A stretch of DNA of 47,124 nt. Source: an uncultured Pseudomonadota bacterium. GTDB taxonomy: Bacteria > Pseudomonadota > Alphaproteobacteria > RF32 > CAG-239. Each line of letters begins with the position of its first letter. Positions within the stretch are counted from its first letter, which is position 1. The notes under the pieces were generated by a model. That model saw nothing but the letters and a program-made list of their open reading frames with translations, had not been told where the DNA came from and ran no database searches. This document shows positions 7,016 to 14,748 of this stretch, piece by piece. The stretch covers positions 1-47,124 of the forward strand of contig CABUWG010000012.1 in the NCBI GenBank assembly GCA_902495305.1. The letters run 5' to 3'. A program made the position numbers and the translations under genes.

Positions 7016-7473
7016 ACTCCCTTTTCAATTAAACGGGCAATTCGTACCGCCCTTTCTCCAACATCTTTGGCATATTTTGAAGCCAGACATTCGGTTGCCG
7101 CCTGCGTGTAGTTACCGACACCCATATAACCCAGCATCTTCTTGAACTTCAAAAGTCCAGCAATGCCAAGATTAAAAGCCATATCCACCAGCGCATACTG
7201 CCGCTCGTCGTCCAACTGTTTCCAAAAAGGAATCCGGTCGGCACATTCGGCTTCAACGCGCTTAATATCGTTTCTGAGCAAAAAGAAAGCGGCGTTTTTG
7301 GTAATGCCGTGCTGCCAGTCGCCGCAGATTTTCTTTTCTTCAGCCGTCGGCGGATTGGTTTCCAAATTCCGGCCAACGCCGATAGTCAGATAGCCGGCCG
7401 GGCACCGATACGGCTGCAGCCTTATCCCCTCGTGCAGACAAAGCCTCTGCACCGCTTCGTTCAAATCAATCAT
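7003..7473 (-). CDS. Endolysin, GH24 (T4-type) lysozyme
   Basis: A 156-aa muramidase cutting the MurNAc-GlcNAc bond of peptidoglycan. The catalytic triad spacing of T4 lysozyme (E11, D20, T26) is matched by E15, C24 and T30 in HEGIRLQPYRCPAGYLTIG, with cysteine in place of aspartate as in many GH24 phage enzymes. There is no signal peptide, so release should depend on the holin next to it. It overlaps the holin gene by eight bases. Confidence 0.93.
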   Translation of the reverse strand: MIDLNEAVQRLCLHEGIRLQPYRCPAGYLTIGVGRNLETNPPTAEEKKICGDWQHGITKNAAFFLLRNDIKRVEAECADRIPFWKQLDDERQYALVDMAFNLGIAGLLKFKKMLGYMGVGNYTQAATECLASKYAKDVGERAVRIARLIEKGVWKQ

Positions 7474-7783
7474 CTTTTTTGCCTAAAATACGTTTGAAAC
7501 AGCCGACCGGATTTCTGGCCGTCTGACACAGAAGATTTTCGCCGATAATATACAAACGCACCGCAAAAAGGCCACAGACGCCAGAAAGCCCGTATTTGAC
7601 AGCTTCGGGGATGTTGAGGTATTCAGCCAGAAGACCGGACAGCATACTGACCAGAAATGTTATGGCCGTATCGCGGATGGTCTGTCTGATGGATATAAAA
7701 GGACGAATAAGCATGGTGATGACTCCGATAAAAAAAGCCCACCAAAAACAGCTGCGGAATACTTCCTTTGTTGAGTTTTCCAA
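7466..7783 (-). CDS. Putative holin
   Basis: A 105-aa protein with three hydrophobic segments (about residues 11-27, 37-55, 62-84) and a charged tail ending GKKDD, directly before the endolysin. This is the expected place and size for a class I-type holin that sets lysis time. The start is TTG at 7783, with GGAG eight bases upstream; no better in-frame start exists. Confidence 0.75.
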   Translation of the reverse strand: MENSTKEVFRSCFWWAFFIGVITMLIRPFISIRQTIRDTAITFLVSMLSGLLAEYLNIPEAVKYGLSGVCGLFAVRLYIIGENLLCQTARNPVGCFKRILGKKDD

Positions 7784-7853
7784 TTTTCCACTCCGAAAAA
7801 AGATTGAAACGGAGCAATTCTTAAAAAGGCCGGTAATAAAATTTTATGAGTTG

Positions 7854-8000
7854 ACTCTCGGTTTGCGGCGTGATAGCCGTTTAAACGCACTTGTACGAGT
7901 GTATAGAGAGTATTCGAGTCTTCCGGAGGCTTGAAGCTTTAAGAACTGCAATTCTTAAGTCAGGGCGTTTTAGCCGCCCTGGCCTCTATCAAAATAATAG
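7854..8000. other. Structured non-coding stretch between lysis genes and moron
   Basis: The 260-bp gap 7784-8043 has no gene. ACTCTC (7854-7859) pairs with GAGAGT (7906-7911) and encloses two hairpins (CGGC/GCCG at 7866-7879; CACT/AGTG at 7888-7901), a three-way junction. Further hairpins follow: TTAAGAA/TTCTTAA and CAGGGCG/CGCCCTG. It ends in the terminator at 8003-8034. Strand and function are not decided by the sequence. Confidence 0.35.
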
Positions 8001-8002
8001 AA

Positions 8003-8034
8003 ATGAAAAGCCCCGGTTTTCCGGGGCTTTTATC
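8003..8034. terminator. Bidirectional terminator
   Basis: AAAAGCCCCGG and CCGGGGCTTTT form an 11-bp stem with a 4-nt loop and T/A runs on both sides. It ends the PLD nuclease transcript (minus) nine bases after its stop codon. Confidence 0.85.
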
Positions 8035-8043
8035 TTATCAAAA

Positions 8044-8592
8044 TCAGCTTTGTTTTCGGTCAAACCATTGGTCTGACTTCTTTTTGGTATTAATTCGCCA
8101 GAGGTATTCAAATCGGCTCTGATAGCGTCTTACGGCATTTTTGTTTTTAATGAAGAAAATACAGTTTTCGCTGTTTTTGTCACTGGCCGAATTCGTCCAA
8201 TTGTAAGAACCGCTGGAAGCAATTTTTTCGTCATAAACGGCAAATTTGTTATGCTCTATTTTAAACTTGCTGTGTACGCGGATATTTATGCCGTAATCGT
8301 ACAGTTCCCGAACCTTGGAGCTGCGGTTTGAGGCTTGCAGACGGTCGGTTAAAATGCGGATGTTGACATTCCGGTCATGCGCTTTTTTAAGCGCCTCCAC
8401 AATCGCATCGTTGTTTATGGCATAAACGGCCGCAGAAATGCTTTCTTCGCTCTGGTTTATCAATTTAACGATACTGTTCTCGCATTTGGACGATGGCGAA
8501 AAATATACCTGCAGGTCTTCAGCTTTGGCCTGAAAACCCAAAAAGCCCAAAAACAGGAAAAACCCTAAGTATTTTATCATCTGCTTATTCAT
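8044..8592 (-). CDS. Secreted phospholipase-D-family nuclease (Nuc-like)
   Basis: A 182-aa protein with a hydrophobic signal sequence (about residues 6-24, ending in QAKAED) and one HKD motif, H114-x-K116-x4-D121 followed by SGSYNWTNSA. A single HKD motif in a small exported protein is typical of dimeric Nuc-type endonucleases of the periplasm. It has its own promoter and terminator and lies outside the structural logic of the late operon, so it is a moron likely expressed by the lysogen. It could degrade incoming DNA or extracellular DNA. Confidence 0.88.
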   Translation of the reverse strand: MNKQMIKYLGFFLFLGFLGFQAKAEDLQVYFSPSSKCENSIVKLINQSEESISAAVYAINNDAIVEALKKAHDRNVNIRILTDRLQASNRSSKVRELYDYGINIRVHSKFKIEHNKFAVYDEKIASSGSYNWTNSASDKNSENCIFFIKNKNAVRRYQSRFEYLWRINTKKKSDQWFDRKQS

Positions 8593-8598
8593 GACAAA

Positions 8599-8626
8599 AC
8601 TATATCAGGGCTTTATAAATTGTCAA
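8599..8626 (-). promoter_or_regulatory. Moron promoter for the PLD nuclease
   Basis: TTGACA (8626-8621), 16 bases and TATAGT (8604-8599) on the minus strand. The predicted transcription start falls within a base or two of the ATG at 8592, so the mRNA may be leaderless. Confidence 0.7.
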
Positions 8627-8667
8627 ATGATTACCCCACTAAAAATAGAAAAATTATTTTTATGCGA

Positions 8668-9390
8668 TTAGGGTTCGTAACGAATATATTGAATTTTAAG
8701 CTCGCCATAATACCCATCGCCTCCGTTAATATTAAACTGATAACCTCCGCCGCCTCCGGCTCCGGGAGCAGTGGCGTTAGCATGCCCTTTACCTCCGCCG
8801 GAATTGGTCAAAACCGAATTGCCGCCGGAAACAAAATCACCAGAAGACGTCGCCTCCAATCCCTGATTTCCGTTTTGAGCGACTGTGAAAGAAATGATTT
8901 CCCAGTCATCAGAGGAATTAAAAGTATAGATTCCGGCATTGGCAACATGCTCTTTGTTTTCGCCGGCACCACCCTTGCCACCGCCAAGAGTCATTATGGA
9001 GCCAACAATGGTATCTGTTCCCGGATTGCCGTCATACGCCTCGGTACCGCCAACCCCGGTGCTTACAGAAACTGCGCCCAAGTCTCTCTTAACGTAGATA
9101 TATCCTTCAAAACCTGCTCCCGAGCCGCCGCCTTGTCCGTTGCCGAAGTAACCATTTCTGCCACCGCCACCGCCGGCACCTTGTCCTCGAACATAATAAA
9201 CACCTTTTTTAAAGATAACGGAAGCTGAAGCGCCGTTGTTTATATCGCAAAGCACCGTATCCGGTTCATAGGAGTTGTATTGGTAAACCAAAGTCGAACC
9301 CAGATAAGCGCGTTTAATCATGGTCGAGCCTAGAAACAGACCCGGCGACGAGGTGTCTCGGATTTTTTTATTTCCAAAATAAAGGGACAT
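8668..9390 (-). CDS. Glycine-rich tail-tip/adhesin protein
   Basis: A 240-aa protein, the last structural gene of the tail operon. Residues from about 70 on contain several poly-glycine runs (GAGGGGGRNGYFGNGQGGG, GGGKGGAGE, GAGGGGGYQFNINGGDGYYG), like glycine-rich receptor-binding adhesins of T-even-type phages. The start at 9390 overlaps the fibre gene stop as TAATG; an in-frame ATG six codons earlier is less likely. Probably determines host binding. Confidence 0.7.
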   Translation of the reverse strand: MSLYFGNKKIRDTSSPGLFLGSTMIKRAYLGSTLVYQYNSYEPDTVLCDINNGASASVIFKKGVYYVRGQGAGGGGGRNGYFGNGQGGGSGAGFEGYIYVKRDLGAVSVSTGVGGTEAYDGNPGTDTIVGSIMTLGGGKGGAGENKEHVANAGIYTFNSSDDWEIISFTVAQNGNQGLEATSSGDFVSGGNSVLTNSGGGKGHANATAPGAGGGGGYQFNINGGDGYYGELKIQYIRYEP

Positions 9391-10403
9391 TATGACTCCG
9401 CAATACAATATAAAACATTGCTTTCCGCATTAGCCGGAACGGCGCTGACTAATTGAATTTTATTATTTATAATCTTTATTATACGGGCGACGTCCGTCTG
9501 AGTGGCCAGCGTATAGGGCTGATATAAAGTCAAATCAGCCGCAGTGCTGCCCGAAACTTCATATTCGCCGACAATGGCACAGGAAATTTTTTCATAAGCT
9601 GAACCGGTATCTGAAAAGAAAAACGCGTTTTTAAGCTCGTCAAAGACAAGATATTTTTTTCCCGAAGTCGGAGTCGGATAGGTCCCGTTGAAAAAGTTCT
9701 CCTGCGCCAGAGAAGAAAGGCTTCCGTCCGTGGCAAGAATAAACCAGCTTCCTTCCGAAGACGTGTCAAGCGTCGTTTCCGTCCCCGAAGGCAACGTAAC
9801 CGAAAGGCTCTGCGGCACGCCTTTCGAATCGCGTTCGTCCGGGATGGTGCAGATAATTTCTGCCGTAAGGGACAGCTCATTTCCGCTTAAAGAAGCCCAA
9901 ACAGAGGCGCCGACAGACATCAGACAGTTGTTGACCCGGTCTTTGTTAATATAATTCTGAGCGACAAACTCATCCGACGCAATGACATCATTCCATGAGC
10001 CTTCGGGACCAATGACCGAGGGTGTTGTTATAAAGTTATCCGTATTGTCATCTTTGAGCGATACGAGCAGGCGAACCTTATTCTCGGCGTCGGTATACCA
10101 CAGTTTGGCGCCGGACGGATAACCGCCGATGGCGGCGGAAACTGATTCGCTGAAGGTATAAAGGCTGCCGGTTTGAGAATAGAACGAATGCGAGGTAGTG
10201 ATATAACCAAGGCCGTTGAAATCTTTTCTGTCCGGCGGAATGCCGCCGTCTTCCGGTTCTTCCTGCGTAATAGGCGGGAAACCCAGGCTTTGGCTGGCAT
10301 AGCCGCTTGACGGCGTATTTGTCGCCGGAATATTGTTTTTATCGCCGTTGACGGCAAAGGGCATTTCCAACACTGCCGGATCAATAACATCTGAAGATTT
10401 CAT
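9390..10403 (-). CDS. Tail fibre protein
   Basis: A 337-aa protein with the fibre N-terminus PFAVNGDKNNIPATNT and FPPITQEEPEDGGIPPDRKDFNG seen in fibre proteins that attach to baseplates, then a segment with many short beta-prone stretches. It follows the DUF2612 baseplate gene and precedes the glycine-rich protein, the usual position of the fibre. No chaperone gene was recognised next to it. Confidence 0.8.
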   Translation of the reverse strand: MKSSDVIDPAVLEMPFAVNGDKNNIPATNTPSSGYASQSLGFPPITQEEPEDGGIPPDRKDFNGLGYITTSHSFYSQTGSLYTFSESVSAAIGGYPSGAKLWYTDAENKVRLLVSLKDDNTDNFITTPSVIGPEGSWNDVIASDEFVAQNYINKDRVNNCLMSVGASVWASLSGNELSLTAEIICTIPDERDSKGVPQSLSVTLPSGTETTLDTSSEGSWFILATDGSLSSLAQENFFNGTYPTPTSGKKYLVFDELKNAFFFSDTGSAYEKISCAIVGEYEVSGSTAADLTLYQPYTLATQTDVARIIKIINNKIQLVSAVPANAESNVLYCIAES

Positions 10404-10408
10404 TTTTT

Positions 10409-11008
10409 TTAATTCCCACTGATATCTTTACGGTTCCAAAAGGTTCCGTGGTTAAAGGTCGACAAATTCTGCCCCCGAAAACCGAAAACGGTCTTCGGAG
10501 GAATTACGTTGATTTGATAACCGACACCTGCCGGCCGCGGCAGAACTTTGGTGTTAAGCAAAACAACCTGCTCGCTTTCCGTCGGCCTGAACTCAAGAAC
10601 ATAGCGAATTGTCATGTCCTGATTGTCGATGACATAGGCACGGCCGCGCGCGGAAAACAGCAGATGCAAATACGAATTGATTTCGGGAACGGAACCGTTC
10701 ATGCTTAAATAAAGAAGGCGCCCCTTAAGCAAAAGCCGGTATTGTTCCGTATCCAGCGAATAAGGCTGGCCGTTGACGGTATAAGTACGCTCGACCCGGA
10801 GCAGCTTGCCCCACACGGTCAGACCGAAATCGTTGGCCGTATTTATGTTGAAGACGTTATTCAGCCAATCGGTCCAGAATTCGGTATTGTTCCGATTGTA
10901 CCAGTCCTGCTTTTGCTGAATGAGTTTCTGCAGGCGCGGCGCATTGTCATACTGCCAGATAAGCGCCTGAAGCAAATCCACCGCATAATCGGGATTGAAT
11001 ATCTTCAT
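10409..11008 (-). CDS. Baseplate/tail protein, DUF2612 family
   Basis: A 199-aa protein with YAVDLLQALIWQYDNAPRLQ at the start and FWTDWLNNVFNINTANDFGL in the middle, matching DUF2612. In this position it corresponds to the P2 gpI-type protein that links wedge and fibre. It shares its first base with the last base of the gpJ-like stop. Confidence 0.8.
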   Translation of the reverse strand: MKIFNPDYAVDLLQALIWQYDNAPRLQKLIQQKQDWYNRNNTEFWTDWLNNVFNINTANDFGLTVWGKLLRVERTYTVNGQPYSLDTEQYRLLLKGRLLYLSMNGSVPEINSYLHLLFSARGRAYVIDNQDMTIRYVLEFRPTESEQVVLLNTKVLPRPAGVGYQINVIPPKTVFGFRGQNLSTFNHGTFWNRKDISGN

Positions 11009-12201
11009 CAGTTGATTACCACCGTAATGTTTGAAGCCGTGATGACGGCAATCTGATTAACCTTTATCGGAATGACCGCCGTTGAAAGCGGCTGTTCGTG
11101 AACAGCGATTTCAACCTGCTGCACGGAAATTGACGACAACGAACAGCTCAATGCGCCCGCAATTTCAAACGGCGAAACACTGACATTGACTTTCAGCCCC
11201 TGAACGGTCGAAATGCCGCCGGAAGCATAAGACAGAATCGTGTCGATAATCGCCTGCTGCAAATCGGCTTCCGCCGCCGATTCCTGATTAACCGTTACCT
11301 TGACGTCAATTAGAACCTGTTCGGGACGGTCAAACTTAACTGCATAAGAATTGCCGTAAACCGGGTCTTTTACGTTAACCGTCGTATTGCCGGTATAGCC
11401 GCAGCCTGCCGACTTGACCGAAAACAACGCTTCGGCAACATCTTCGTCCGTTCCGCCTTCAACACAGCTGTAAAGCGAATGCGGCTGAATCTGCACGCCG
11501 TCAATCGTGACAACTTCATTCGTGTAATTGTCATAGACATAGCTGCTGTTCAGATTCTCAACCTTGCTCAAGGCGGAAGAATAATCTTCCAACAGCGACT
11601 TTCCGGTAAAAATGCCCTCGGGAAAGCGTGCCTTAAAGCTTTCGTCGCTTTCCTGCGGCGTGCCGAGAACGGCCGGTGCCTCGTTGGTAATGGTTTCCCA
11701 GCCGAAAGTACCATCGATGATTTTATTCAGTTCGCCGATGGCACAGGCAATTTCGCCTTTCTCCTGACTTAAAAACGTTGCCTGAATTGCGCCGCTCTCC
11801 GGGATGGTCACCTGATTTTCAAGGTAAAAAATAACTCCCTTCGCCGTACTGGCTTGGGAGTTTGCCGGGATGACCGTGCCGCTGACGCCGGTTATCGTCG
11901 CCAGCACGCTGCTCGAGGTCGCCCCCTCTCGGTACAGACCGAACATGGCTCCAAGCGCATCCAACGCTTTGCCATAGGCCAGATTGATGTTAAACATGTT
12001 GGCCGTTAACGAATTGGTACGCACGACATTGGCACGAGCCGCAGTTTCGGCCGTTATCAGACGACCTTGCGGCGTTCCGGCCGTTGTATTCATGTCCGAA
12101 CCGAGAGCTTCCTGATACTCAGCCGTTACGTCATTTTTCAAATCGGAAGTGTCCGGGACAATAACCCCGGTGTTGACAATATAATTGTAAATATCAGCCA
12201 T
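11008..12201 (-). CDS. Baseplate J-like protein (gp47/Mup47 family)
   Basis: A 397-aa baseplate wedge protein. Features are the N-terminal TPQGRLITAETAARANVVRTNS region, the middle GTPQESDESFKARFPEGI segment and a C-terminal IDVKVTVNQESAAEADLQQA, all typical of baseplate J. It overlaps the preceding gp25-like gene by eight bases, as expected for co-assembled wedge parts. Confidence 0.92.
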   Translation of the reverse strand: MADIYNYIVNTGVIVPDTSDLKNDVTAEYQEALGSDMNTTAGTPQGRLITAETAARANVVRTNSLTANMFNINLAYGKALDALGAMFGLYREGATSSSVLATITGVSGTVIPANSQASTAKGVIFYLENQVTIPESGAIQATFLSQEKGEIACAIGELNKIIDGTFGWETITNEAPAVLGTPQESDESFKARFPEGIFTGKSLLEDYSSALSKVENLNSSYVYDNYTNEVVTIDGVQIQPHSLYSCVEGGTDEDVAEALFSVKSAGCGYTGNTTVNVKDPVYGNSYAVKFDRPEQVLIDVKVTVNQESAAEADLQQAIIDTILSYASGGISTVQGLKVNVSVSPFEIAGALSCSLSSISVQQVEIAVHEQPLSTAVIPIKVNQIAVITASNITVVIN

Positions 12202-12538
12202 TGAGAGTCATGTCTCCGTAAGTAGTCTGAATTTCGGCCGTATATGAAAGTGTTCCGTTATTAACGGAATATTCAAAGCTTTTAACCAGCGTTACACCTT
12301 CAACACCTTGAAGAGCCTGGACAACTGCGTTTTGAAACAGTTCGATATTGGGCGGGTCGGTAAATACCGTCGAGAAATAAGGAATTCCGCCATCCACATC
12401 ATAAATAAGCTCGCCGTAGGTCGTCAGAACCGTATTGCGGCAAACCTGCGCAACGGCGTCAAGGTCGGTAACCGTGGCAAGATTACCGAATTCGTCCAGA
12501 TAAATGTCGTTGTTTTCGTCAGTCGCAATTGAAAGCAT
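12194..12538 (-). CDS. Baseplate wedge protein, gp25/gpW-like
   Basis: A 114-aa protein with LDEFGNLATVTDLDAVAQVCR and GELIYDVDGGIPYFSTVF, similar to XkdS/gp46-type wedge proteins related to T4 gp25. It starts at the stop of the spike gene and is followed by baseplate J, the normal order. Confidence 0.8.
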   Translation of the reverse strand: MLSIATDENNDIYLDEFGNLATVTDLDAVAQVCRNTVLTTYGELIYDVDGGIPYFSTVFTDPPNIELFQNAVVQALQGVEGVTLVKSFEYSVNNGTLSYTAEIQTTYGDMTLNG

Positions 12539-13281
12539 CAGGCTATTCCCGTTATTATGCCGTCCTGAACGGTTATGTTTTTATTGTCCATTGAAACAAA
12601 GGAACCGCTTGCTCCATTTTTGGCATGCAGCGTTCCGGCCGTTGCCGAATCTGTCACGTTCAGCGTTTTCTGCATCGCTACTGCGTCCGTAAACGCCGTA
12701 TTGCCGGAAACGTTAACCGCCGCAGCCGAAAGATTGATATTGCCTGCGGCGGTTTGATTTATGTTTCCGGCCGAAGCATTCTGATTCAGACCGGTCAGAA
12801 CAATTTTGTTGTCGCCGTCCAAATTGGATATGACCAGCCCGTCTTTATCCGCCTCGGTTATGGTAAACTTTTTAATTTTGTCGGGAATAAACACTGAATC
12901 GACAAACTTATGTTTGTGATAGGTATTCGGCGCCGTTTCCTCCAAATTCTGCTTAAAAATAGAGATGTCTCTGTCACTGGCAACCAACCATCCCGTGTCG
13001 CCCTTCCTGACCGGAAAACTGATGAAAAAACCGCCACCGGACAAAGTTAAGACCGGAATGCTGAAAAGCCTGTCTCTGGGTATCTTCTGCCCGGAAGATG
13101 CCACGGCGCTGATAGCCGGCTGAATAACAGCCGAATTGGTCGAACGGTCATAACTTTCGACAATTGCCGGCAGACAACATTCCAAATTCATGTTTAACAG
13201 GTCTTCAAAATAGTTGAGAAGCCCGTCTAGGTTGCCGATATCGGCCGGATTAAAACCCGGGATGTCATGAACTTCACTCAT
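12538..13281 (-). CDS. Membrane-piercing spike protein, Gp138 family
   Basis: A 247-aa protein. The N-terminal OB-like domain (CCLPAIVESYDRSTNSAVIQ, then DTGWLVASDRDISIF) matches phi92 gp138. The C-terminal half (ITEADKDGLVISNLDGDNKI, then repeated N/A/G-rich turns) is likely the beta-helical spike. HKHKF at about residue 127 could bind metal. It overlaps the hub gene by four bases (ATGA). Confidence 0.85.
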   Translation of the reverse strand: MSEVHDIPGFNPADIGNLDGLLNYFEDLLNMNLECCLPAIVESYDRSTNSAVIQPAISAVASSGQKIPRDRLFSIPVLTLSGGGFFISFPVRKGDTGWLVASDRDISIFKQNLEETAPNTYHKHKFVDSVFIPDKIKKFTITEADKDGLVISNLDGDNKIVLTGLNQNASAGNINQTAAGNINLSAAAVNVSGNTAFTDAVAMQKTLNVTDSATAGTLHAKNGASGSFVSMDNKNITVQDGIITGIA

Positions 13282-14102
13282 ATTCTTCTTGCTTCAATTG
13301 ACGTGTAAAAAGATTCTTCGCGCAGGCTTCCTTCATGGGCCAGTTTGTAGACCCAATAGAAACCGTTTGCGGCAGGGATGCGTTTGCTTTCAAGCTTGAC
13401 ATAGCTTCCGCAGACAACCGTCGGGTCAAGCAGCATCTTGGCCGAGAGGCCTAGCGCATTTGGCTGCGGCATATCAATAAGGCCACTGTCTTCCGACAAT
13501 ACCTTGGCTGACGAGGCAACCCTCTCGGCCTTATTGATGTTGTCGACAACCTTAAGTTTGCCGTCTTCCTCAAAGGCAATGAAGTTGCCCATACGGTTAA
13601 ATTCGTCAATGAGCTTGGTCCCGCCGCCGATATAGTTAAAGGAACCAATTGTCTTTTCGCTGCTGGCGCGCCAGTCAAGTTCCAGCCCCAGCGTGTTGGC
13701 AATGTTCAGCGCCAGCTGTTTAACCGAAGTAGGGCTGTCGATAGATTTGGTTAAAAGCGTCTGATTGTTGTAATAGCCGCTGATGGCCTGGCATTTCAAC
13801 CAGACATCCGGCGGCATGGTCGGCAAAGCTTCGGAAATGTCGCCGTCAAAAAGCAAAGCAACATCCTGACCTTCGTACCCCGCAGAAATACGTATGCGTT
13901 TCCGCTGCTGAACAGCCAGAGCATAGCTGGTATAGGTTGTCAGGTATTCGACGTCTTCGCGGGCAAGGTTGGCAATATCTATATTGGCTTTGTTCATGAC
14001 CGCGCCCATATATTTTTCAATCCGAAATTTGCAGCTTATGTTCTCAAAACGCTTTAATCCGCCGCGAACGGCAAATTCGGTGGTTATTATTCTTTTTTGC
14101 AT
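13278..14102 (-). CDS. Baseplate hub protein (T4 gp27-like)
   Basis: A 274-aa hub subunit with an RKRIRISAGYEGQDVALLFD segment and a LKCQAISGYYNNQTLLTKSI segment typical of gp27/late-control-D-like hubs. It would form the trimeric ring that carries the spike. Neighbours are the spike gene and the plug gene. Confidence 0.8.
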   Translation of the reverse strand: MQKRIITTEFAVRGGLKRFENISCKFRIEKYMGAVMNKANIDIANLAREDVEYLTTYTSYALAVQQRKRIRISAGYEGQDVALLFDGDISEALPTMPPDVWLKCQAISGYYNNQTLLTKSIDSPTSVKQLALNIANTLGLELDWRASSEKTIGSFNYIGGGTKLIDEFNRMGNFIAFEEDGKLKVVDNINKAERVASSAKVLSEDSGLIDMPQPNALGLSAKMLLDPTVVCGSYVKLESKRIPAANGFYWVYKLAHEGSLREESFYTSIEARRI

Positions 14103-14117
14103 TGAACAAATCCATGC

Positions 14118-14435
14118 TTATGCAGACGCCGCTGCAGACATCTCTTCCGTTGTATAAAACAAAAGCTGACAGGTGCTGCCGAAATTTTCCCAGTTCGGAT
14201 ATTCCTCATTTTCAGTTTTGAAAATAAAGTTACCGCCGTTCAGCATGTACGGATAAGGCAAAATGAACTGATTGGGAAAGCAGCGCTCGCCGTCAGTTAC
14301 CTTGCTGCCGTTGACCGAGAGGGAAAACTCCATAATGTTTTCGACAAGCCGGAGCGTTATCTCATAGGAAATGTCGTTAATGACAACGGTCAGGCTTTGG
14401 TTAGGCGTAGAAATTATTGGTATTTGATAGCCCAT
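14118..14435 (-). CDS. Baseplate plug protein (DUF6983-like)
   Basis: A 105-aa beta-rich protein beginning MGYQIPIISTPNQSLTVVIN and including YEITLRLVENIMEFSLSVNG, matching the small plug proteins found beside hub genes. The start at 14435 is preferred over a far upstream in-frame start because the family begins with MGYQIPI and the upstream extension overlaps the RNA module. Confidence 0.75.
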   Translation of the reverse strand: MGYQIPIISTPNQSLTVVINDISYEITLRLVENIMEFSLSVNGSKVTDGERCFPNQFILPYPYMLNGGNFIFKTENEEYPNWENFGSTCQLLFYTTEEMSAAASA

Positions 14436-14452
14436 TGTAAAATTCCCAAATC

Positions 14453-14481
14453 TTGACAGTAACGTCGTTTGTCGGTATAAA
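14453..14481 (+). promoter_or_regulatory. Plus-strand promoter of the small-ORF RNA
   Basis: TTGACA (14453-14458), 17 bases and TATAAA (14476-14481), one of the best vegetative promoters in the window, pointing against the tail operon. The predicted start is about 14487-14489, exactly at the base of a hairpin (14488-14509). Confidence 0.75.
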
Positions 14482-14556
14482 AGAAAAGTCCGTTGCTGGA
14501 ACAACGGACAATTTCTTAAACCTAGAAAGGGGTTAACCTAACTTAACTCATTTCAT
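14480..14556 (-). ncRNA. Predicted antisense RNA (~75 nt) to the small-ORF mRNA leader
   Basis: A minus promoter at 14563-14591 would start RNA near 14556. It would end at a terminator made of GTCCGTTG, TTCCAG, CAACGGAC (14509-14488) followed by TTTTCTTTTA. The RNA lies wholly inside the 5' leader of the opposite transcript starting at about 14488, giving about 69 bases of perfect complementarity. Layout is as in type I antitoxins. Confidence 0.55.
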
Positions 14557-14562
14557 ACGGTT

Positions 14563-14591
14563 AAGATAACCTATTTGACACTAAAAGTCAA
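14563..14591 (-). promoter_or_regulatory. Minus-strand promoter of the antisense RNA
   Basis: TTGACT (14591-14586), 17 bases and TATCTT (14568-14563). It faces the plus promoter across about 80 bases. It could also add a secondary late promoter if its terminator leaks. Confidence 0.6.
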
Positions 14592-14633
14592 TAGGGAAAG
14601 GTTTTCCCCTTTCACATTGTGAAAGGAAAGATA

Positions 14634-14696
14634 ATGATAATAAAGCTTATTATTGTTATTCGGAAAATTCGAATTTATCTGTCGGTTAAACGATAG
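14634..14696 (+). CDS. Putative 20-residue toxin-like peptide
   Basis: ATG at 14634 to TAG at 14696 encodes MIIKLIIVIR followed by KIRIYLSVKR: hydrophobic isoleucine-rich N-terminal half and strongly basic C-terminal half. Size and character resemble small membrane toxins of type I systems such as Ibs, but no sequence match is claimed. The AAAGG ribosome site (14622-14626) lies in the 3' arm of a perfect 8-bp hairpin (CCTTTCAC/GTGAAAGG, 14608-14626), so translation should be repressed until the fold opens. A terminator follows seven bases after the stop. Confidence 0.5.
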   Translation: MIIKLIIVIRKIRIYLSVKR

Positions 14697-14702
14697 ACAA
14701 GG

Positions 14703-14732
14703 CAAAGCCCTCAACAGGGGGCTTTGTTCTTT
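14703..14732 (+). terminator. Terminator of the small-ORF RNA
   Basis: CAAAGCCCTC and GGGGGCTTTG form a 10-bp stem (two G-T or G-C end pairs) around AACA, followed by TTCTTT on the plus strand. The minus strand lacks a T-run, so it serves the plus transcript. Confidence 0.7.
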
Positions 14733-14748
14733 ATGAGCATTTTATCCG

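Noticed and set aside
7845..7935. Degenerate tRNA in the gap beside the holin
   Set aside because: A TTCGAGT T-loop-like sequence is present, but no acceptor or T stem can be formed; it is kept only as a structured stretch.
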